In this document: positions 59,530 through 64,000 of the stretch, piece by piece | Numbering within the stretch: the stretch's first letter is position 1 | How the letters are laid out: each line of letters begins with the position of its first letter | Made by a program: the position numbers and the translations under genes | DNA from: Saccharothrix sp. NRRL B-16348 | GTDB taxonomy: Bacteria > Actinomycetota > Actinomycetes > Mycobacteriales > Pseudonocardiaceae | DNA length: 64,000 nucleotides | Assembly (NCBI RefSeq): GCF_001280085.1 | Contig: NZ_LGED01000192.1 | Location: 62,001-126,000 of the forward strand | Direction: 5' to 3' | Notes under the pieces: model-generated | What the model was told of the DNA's origin: nothing | The model's database searches: none | What the model saw: the letters and a program-made list of their open reading frames with translations, nothing else

Positions 59530-60596
59530 CGGCGGGCGGTCGGCACGAGCACCACCGCCATCAGCACACCGTGCAGCGCGGCCATGATCGGCGCCCCGGT
59601 CCACATCTCGGTGACGCTCGGCGTCGTGCCCTGGTCGATGATGGCCCCCGCGAAGAACACCGCCCACGTGACGAACGACGCCGCCAAGGCGAAGATCCGG
59701 TACTCCTTGACCCGGGACTCCGACGGGTTCAGCTTCAGCAGCAGCACGTCGATCACCACGCCGGAGACGATGAACCCGATCGCGGTGCTCATGTTCTCGT
59801 AGTTGGCCACGGCCGTGCTGAGCAGCATCACCACGAACGCCAGCAGGGTCGCCGCGCCGAACGGCAGCCGGAACCGGCGCACGGCCAGCAGCAGCGGCAG
59901 GATCATGATCAGGTTGGTGAACATGACCGAGGCGGCCAGCTCGACCGCCCGGCCCGAACCGCCCGCGCCCTTCTCGAAGGTGAACGCCCTGATCACCTGC
60001 TCGCTGGTGAACACGGTCGCGTCGGCGTACCCGGCGAACAGCAGCACCAGCGACGCGGTGAACGACAGCGCCAGCCCGGCGGGCAGGAACCGCCGCAGCG
60101 ACGGTGCCACCACGTCCCGGTCGCTCCACAGCGTGCGCAGCGGCGTGGTGAGGATCAGCACCATCGACGTGATCAGCACCAGGTGGGTCGGGCTGAACAG
60201 GATGTCGATGCCCTGCTCGATGCCGATGAACGTGTGCCACAGGTAGTCGCCGACGCCCGCCGCGGCGAACGCGGGCAGCGCGAGCACCGCCGGGCCGTAG
60301 CCGATCGGCACCGCGTCCAGCCCGCGCAGGCCCTGCTGGTAGTTGCGCCACAGCACCCACAGGATCCACGCGCCGGTCGCGGCGAAGCCCGAGTAGAACA
60401 CCGCGTGCCACGGCGTGAAGAACGACTCGAGCTCGGGCACGTTGGAGTGCGCCCACGCGTCGAGGAACAGCCCGATCGAGAACCAGGTGCCGAGCAGCAC
60501 CGTGATCAGGTCCGTGCGGTAGCCGGCTCGGGGACGCCCGCCCGTCGTCGGGCTCCCCGCCGGCGCGTCAACCTCTGCTTCGCTCCCCAGTGTCAT
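59526..60596 (-). CDS. Conserved polytopic membrane protein with His/Asp in helices
   Basis: 356 residues, about nine membrane segments; first gene of the operon. Polar residues sit in hydrophobic stretches: LFLDAWAHSN (Asp46, His50), FFTPWHAVFY (His64), GDYLWHTFIGIEQG (Asp117, His121, Glu127) and LFSPTHLVLI (His138). This pattern suggests a buried metal or haem site. Family unnamed to me. A short cytoplasmic N-terminus precedes the first helix. Confidence 0.8.
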   Translation of the reverse strand: MTLGSEAEVDAPAGSPTTGGRPRAGYRTDLITVLLGTWFSIGLFLDAWAHSNVPELESFFTPWHAVFYSGFAATGAWILWVLWRNYQQGLRGLDAVPIGYGPAVLALPAFAAAGVGDYLWHTFIGIEQGIDILFSPTHLVLITSMVLILTTPLRTLWSDRDVVAPSLRRFLPAGLALSFTASLVLLFAGYADATVFTSEQVIRAFTFEKGAGGSGRAVELAASVMFTNLIMILPLLLAVRRFRLPFGAATLLAFVVMLLSTAVANYENMSTAIGFIVSGVVIDVLLLKLNPSESRVKEYRIFALAASFVTWAVFFAGAIIDQGTTPSVTEMWTGAPIMAALHGVLMAVVLVPTARR

Positions 60597-60673
60597 GGTG
60601 CGAGGGTGCCCGCGCCGGGGGTGGCTGGGGAATCGTGCCAGCCTCACCGCGTGGTGCGGTTAGCCGCACCTTT

Positions 60674-61315
60674 TCAGGCGTTGAGGTAGCGCAGGACGGC
60701 GAGCACGCGGCGGTGGTCGTGAGGGCTCGCGGTCAGCTCCAGCTTGGTGAAGATGCTGGTGCAGTGCTTCTCCACGGTCCGCTCCGCGATGAACAGCCGC
60801 TGCGCGATGGCCTGGTTGGTGCGCCCTTCCGCCATCAGCGCGAGCACGGCCCGTTCCCGGTCGGTCAGCCGGTCGTCGCTGTCGTCGCGCCGCCGCACCA
60901 GCAGCCGGCTCACCACGTCCGGGTCGAACGCCGAGCCGCCCGCGCCGACGCGCCGGATCGCGGCGGCGAACTCGGCCAGGTCCGACACCCGGTCCTTGAG
61001 CAGGTAGCCGACGCCGTCCGCGCCCGCGTCCAGCAGCTCGGCCGCGTAGCTCACCCGGACGTACTGCGACAGCACGAGCACCCCCGTCCCGGGGTACTGG
61101 CGGCGCAACGCCACCGCCGCCCGCAGCCCCTCGTCGGTGTGCGTCGGCGGCATCCGGATGTCCACGATGGCCACGTCGGGCCGGTGCTCGTCGACCGACG
61201 CCATCAGCGTCGGCGCGTCCTCGACGGCCGCCACCACGGTGAACCCGGCCTCGGCGAGCAGCCGCGCCAACCCCTCGCGCAGCAACGTCGAGTCCTCCGC
61301 GATCACGACCCGCAC
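60674..61315 (-). CDS. NarL/LuxR-type response regulator
   Basis: 213 residues. The receiver has VIAEDSTLLREGL (acidic pocket), the phosphoacceptor in VAIVDIRMPP (Asp ~51) and YLLKDRV (Lys). The HTH is LTDRERAVLALMAEGRTNQAIAQRLFIAERTVEKHCTSIFTKLEL. Target genes are not shown; the neighbouring membrane operon is a candidate. GTG start inside the 3' end of the kinase gene (13-nt overlap). Confidence 0.94.
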   Translation of the reverse strand: MRVVIAEDSTLLREGLARLLAEAGFTVVAAVEDAPTLMASVDEHRPDVAIVDIRMPPTHTDEGLRAAVALRRQYPGTGVLVLSQYVRVSYAAELLDAGADGVGYLLKDRVSDLAEFAAAIRRVGAGGSAFDPDVVSRLLVRRRDDSDDRLTDRERAVLALMAEGRTNQAIAQRLFIAERTVEKHCTSIFTKLELTASPHDHRRVLAVLRYLNA

Positions 61316-62841
61316 GGCAGCACCACCCGCAGGCTCGTGCCCGTCTCCGCCGCGCTGACGACCCGCATCGTCCCCCCGTTCGCTTCCACCCGTTCGCCCA
61401 GCCCCCGCAGCCCGGTGCCCCGCACCGGGTCCGCTCCCCCGCGCCCGTCGTCGTCGACCTCCACCACCAGCCGCCCGTCGCGGCCGCTGATCACGACCTT
61501 GGTGCGGGACGCCTCGGCGTGCTTGGCGACGTTCGCCAGCGCCTCGGCGACAACGTAGTACGCGGTCGTCTCCACCAGCGGCGGCACGTCGTCCGGCAGG
61601 TCGAGCGTCAGGTCGACCCGCGGCTCGGCCAACGCGGTCAGCTCGCGCACCGCGCCGTGCAGGCCGCGTTCGGCCAGCACGGGCGGGTGGATGCCGTGGC
61701 ACACCGCGCGCACGTCGTCGATGGTCGCCAGCACCGCCTGCTTGGCCTCGGCGGCGAGCGCCCGGGCGCGCTCCGGCGGCACGGTCTCCGCCAGCCCCAA
61801 CGTCATCACCGCCGACACCAGCCGCTGCTGGACGCCGTCGTGCAGGTCGCGCTCCAGCCGGCGGCGCTCGTCCTCGGCCGCCCGCAGCACCGTCGCGCGC
61901 GACTCGGCCAGCTGCCGGACCTTGGCCCGCAGCTCGGCGGTGAGCCGCTCGTTCTCCAGCGCCAGGCCGACGGCGGCGCACGCGGCGTCCACGAGCTCCA
62001 CGTCCAGCACGGGGTCGTGCAGCAGCACGGCGACCGGCGCGCCGCCCCGGTCCACCCTGGTGTGCGCGGAGTCCAGCGCGACCGGCCGACCGTCCACGTC
62101 CACGTACCGCTCCTGCTCGGCCACCCAGTACGCCACGCGCAGGCTCGGGTCGTGCAGCGTGGCGGCCAGCGCCTCCTGCACGCCGTCACGCCTGCTGTCG
62201 CCGCTGAGCCGCACCACCAGGTCGGCCACCTCGCCGCGGTCCATCCGCCGGCGCAGCAACCCGGCCAGGTACGCGAGCGGGATGCCGCTCAAGGCCAGCA
62301 TCAGCACCACGAGCGGGGGTTCGAGGCCCGCGCGTTCCGCCGGCTCCCACGCCACGAACGCCATGATCCCCACCGCCGCCGCGCCGAGCATCGCGGTCAA
62401 CGTCCGCCGTTGCGCCATGCTGCTGATCCGCCAGCGGTGCAGCTGCAGACCCAGCATGGAGATGCCGACAACCGCGGTCATCGCCGTCTCGGCCTCGACG
62501 ATCGCGGCGGCCCACGGCTTGCGCTCGTACTCGAACGCCACGCCCAGCAGCACGCTCTCGACGTACCCGGCGGCCACCGCGAGCCGCCGCGGCACCGTGC
62601 GCAGCCTGCCGGTCGGGAACGCCAGGAGCGCGTGGCCGAGCACGGCGGGCCAGACCTTGCAGGCCAGCATCACCAGGAACGACCCGTCGTCCACGGTGTA
62701 GTCGAGCAGCCAGCCCACGCCGATGAGCACGAACAGCGGCCCGACCCGGTTGCGCGGCTGCACACGGCGGCCGATCACACCCGCGATCACGTAGACGGCG
62801 CTCACCGCGAACATCGCGGACGGCAGCAGCATGCCGCCCAA
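61303..62841 (-). CDS. Sensor histidine kinase (HisKA_3 type)
   Basis: 512 residues. About six membrane segments occupy residues 1-205, then a GAF-like linker (VAYWVAEQERYVDVDG...LENERLTAEL). The dimerisation/phosphoacceptor motif is ERDLHDGVQQRLV (~residue 335). The ATPase domain has EALANVAKHAEAS (N box) and VVEVDDDGRGG with GTGLRGLGERVEANGG. It phosphorylates the overlapping response regulator. Signal unknown. Confidence 0.94.
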   Translation of the reverse strand: MGGMLLPSAMFAVSAVYVIAGVIGRRVQPRNRVGPLFVLIGVGWLLDYTVDDGSFLVMLACKVWPAVLGHALLAFPTGRLRTVPRRLAVAAGYVESVLLGVAFEYERKPWAAAIVEAETAMTAVVGISMLGLQLHRWRISSMAQRRTLTAMLGAAAVGIMAFVAWEPAERAGLEPPLVVLMLALSGIPLAYLAGLLRRRMDRGEVADLVVRLSGDSRRDGVQEALAATLHDPSLRVAYWVAEQERYVDVDGRPVALDSAHTRVDRGGAPVAVLLHDPVLDVELVDAACAAVGLALENERLTAELRAKVRQLAESRATVLRAAEDERRRLERDLHDGVQQRLVSAVMTLGLAETVPPERARALAAEAKQAVLATIDDVRAVCHGIHPPVLAERGLHGAVRELTALAEPRVDLTLDLPDDVPPLVETTAYYVVAEALANVAKHAEASRTKVVISGRDGRLVVEVDDDGRGGADPVRGTGLRGLGERVEANGGTMRVVSAAETGTSLRVVLPCGS

Positions 62842-62856
62842 GGTAGCCGTGCGGGC

Positions 62857-64000
62857 TCAGCCGCGGCGCAGACCACCGACCACGACGCGCGCCAGCACGT
62901 CCGGGCGCAGGATCGACGTCGGCGGCTGGAGCAGCCCGATGGTGCGGATGAACGCGGCGGCGGCCACGGGGTCGTGCGTGGCGACGCGTTGCAGCCGGGC
63001 CACGTACCGGTTCAACGCCCTGGTGGACAGCGACCGGTGGCCGGTGATCTCCGGCAGCGCCAGGTCGCCGAGCGCGTTGAGCTGCCACACCGGGTCGATG
63101 ATCCGGGCCGCGGCGCGGAAGAACCGCCGCGCCAGGTCCGCTTCACCGTCCTTCAGGCACTTCCGCAGCGCCTCGGCCTCCATCGCCGCGACGGTCATGC
63201 CCTGGCCGTAGATCGGGTTGAAGCTGCACATCGCGTCGCCGAAGACCAGCAGGCCCTCCGGGAACCGCGCCAACCGCTCGTAGCGGCGGCGCAGGCTGGC
63301 CGGGAACCGGTGCGTGCGGATCTCGGTGAGCGGCTCCGAGGCGACCACGGCGTCCTGCACGTCCGGCGGCGCGGACCGCTTGAGGAACGCCAGGAAAGCC
63401 GCCTCGTCGGTCGGCGGGTGGTCGCCGGCCATGCCGACCTGGGTGACCATCCACTGGCCGTGCTCCTGCGCGGCGAACGCGAACCCGGTCGGCCGACCGG
63501 GCACCGGGCCGACGAGCACCAGCTTGTCCTTGAACGGCGTGGCGGGGCGCACCAGCCGGCTCGCGTACATCATGTCGACGTCGATCCGGTCCTCGGCGGG
63601 CGTCGGCAGGCCCAGCGCCGCCAGCCAGGCCCGGGCCCGACCGGTCCGGCCCATCGCGTCGACCACGAGGTCGGCGGCCAGCACCTCCTCCGCGCCGTCC
63701 CGGGTGACCTTCACGCCGGTCACCCGACCGTCCTCGAACACCGGGCCGACCACGTCGCACCCCGGCGCGAGCCGCACGCCCGGTAACTCCGCGACCTTCG
63801 CCCGGACCGCGCCCTCCAGCATGGGCCGGGTCGTCTGGATGTCGGACGCGCCGGTGTCCGAGCGCACCATGGGGTGGCCCGCGAGCACGAACCGCGCGTC
63901 GACGTTGAAGCCGACGCGCAGCGCTCCCGCGGCGACCAGCTCGTCGGTCAGGCCGGGGAACATCTCGTCGAGGGCTTGCACGCCGCGCAACAGGATGGTG
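62857..64000 (-). CDS. FAD-dependent monooxygenase/oxidoreductase, C-terminal part (partial)
   Basis: About 380 residues; the N-terminus with the FAD Rossmann loop lies beyond the window. Visible are ADLVVDAMGRTGRARAWLAALG (NADPH/FAD-related DG-like motif) and GLLVFGDAMCSFNPIYGQGMTVAAMEAEAL (the GD...P motif that binds the FAD ribityl). This matches class A flavoprotein monooxygenases such as tetracycline-hydroxylase-like and TryptA-like enzymes. Substrate unknown. It precedes the kinase gene on the same strand. Confidence 0.88.
   Translation of the reverse strand, partial: TILLRGVQALDEMFPGLTDELVAAGALRVGFNVDARFVLAGHPMVRSDTGASDIQTTRPMLEGAVRAKVAELPGVRLAPGCDVVGPVFEDGRVTGVKVTRDGAEEVLAADLVVDAMGRTGRARAWLAALGLPTPAEDRIDVDMMYASRLVRPATPFKDKLVLVGPVPGRPTGFAFAAQEHGQWMVTQVGMAGDHPPTDEAAFLAFLKRSAPPDVQDAVVASEPLTEIRTHRFPASLRRRYERLARFPEGLLVFGDAMCSFNPIYGQGMTVAAMEAEALRKCLKDGEADLARRFFRAAARIIDPVWQLNALGDLALPEITGHRSLSTRALNRYVARLQRVATHDPVAAAAFIRTIGLLQPPTSILRPDVLARVVVGGLRRG

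Overview
The window is high-GC DNA from an actinomycete. GTG and TTG starts are common, genes overlap by ATGA or GTGA, and many starts look leaderless, with a -10 box 6-7 nt before the start codon. The block ruvC-ruvA-ruvB-yajC-secD-secF-apt-relA-cyclophilin-MBL hydrolase-hisS is the conserved actinobacterial chromosomal order. DUF397/DUF5753 regulators, a LigC-type ligase, mycobacterial-type SOS boxes and a mycothiol-type (DinB-like) enzyme point to a filamentous actinomycete. A member of Pseudonocardiaceae (Saccharothrix/Actinosynnema/Lentzea-like) is my best inference. No transposase, phage, CRISPR or tRNA gene was seen.

Layout. 1-7.4 kb: end of a berberine-bridge-type oxidase, an intein-split radical SAM protein of the Rv2578c family divergent from pnuC-nadR with a perfect LexA box between them, then YibE/F, DUF1304 and spermidine synthase-like genes. 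7.4-23.7 kb: the conserved housekeeping block. Its hisS-MBL-cyclophilin part is flanked by two inverted copies of a ~250-bp structured repeat. A DUF397/DUF5753/TPR regulator set sits after relA, and a second LexA box precedes ruvCAB. 23.8-31.6 kb: single metabolic, repair and regulatory genes (diguanylate cyclase, cupin, DUF899, DinB, LigC, WYL regulator, UDG-like, DUF427, DUF305). 31.6-40.3 kb: a beta-glucoside system, in which a GH1 beta-glucosidase follows a five-gene Dpp/Opp-type ABC transporter and a divergent ROK regulator has a palindromic operator in its own promoter. 40.2-43.8 kb: a LacI regulator and a secreted CBM32/beta-helix protein with a perfect LacI-type operator. 43.8-50.2 kb: VOC, AraC, maleylpyruvate isomerase-like and LysR genes, a caspase-WD40 gene broken by two frameshifts, and DUF418. 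50.4-55.1 kb: urtABCDE urea uptake. 55.1-57.1 kb: a Thr-rich, surface-anchored beta-propeller protein paired with DUF4239. 57.3-60.6 kb: a four-gene membrane operon with copper-site-like features. 60.7-64 kb: a two-component system and the end of a FAD monooxygenase.

The most unusual items are the four-gene membrane operon with a predicted mature N-terminal histidine, the intein placed exactly in the radical SAM cysteine motif under SOS control, the 22-bp tandem repeats that supply stop codons, the inverted pair of structured repeats around hisS, and the broken caspase-WD40 gene.
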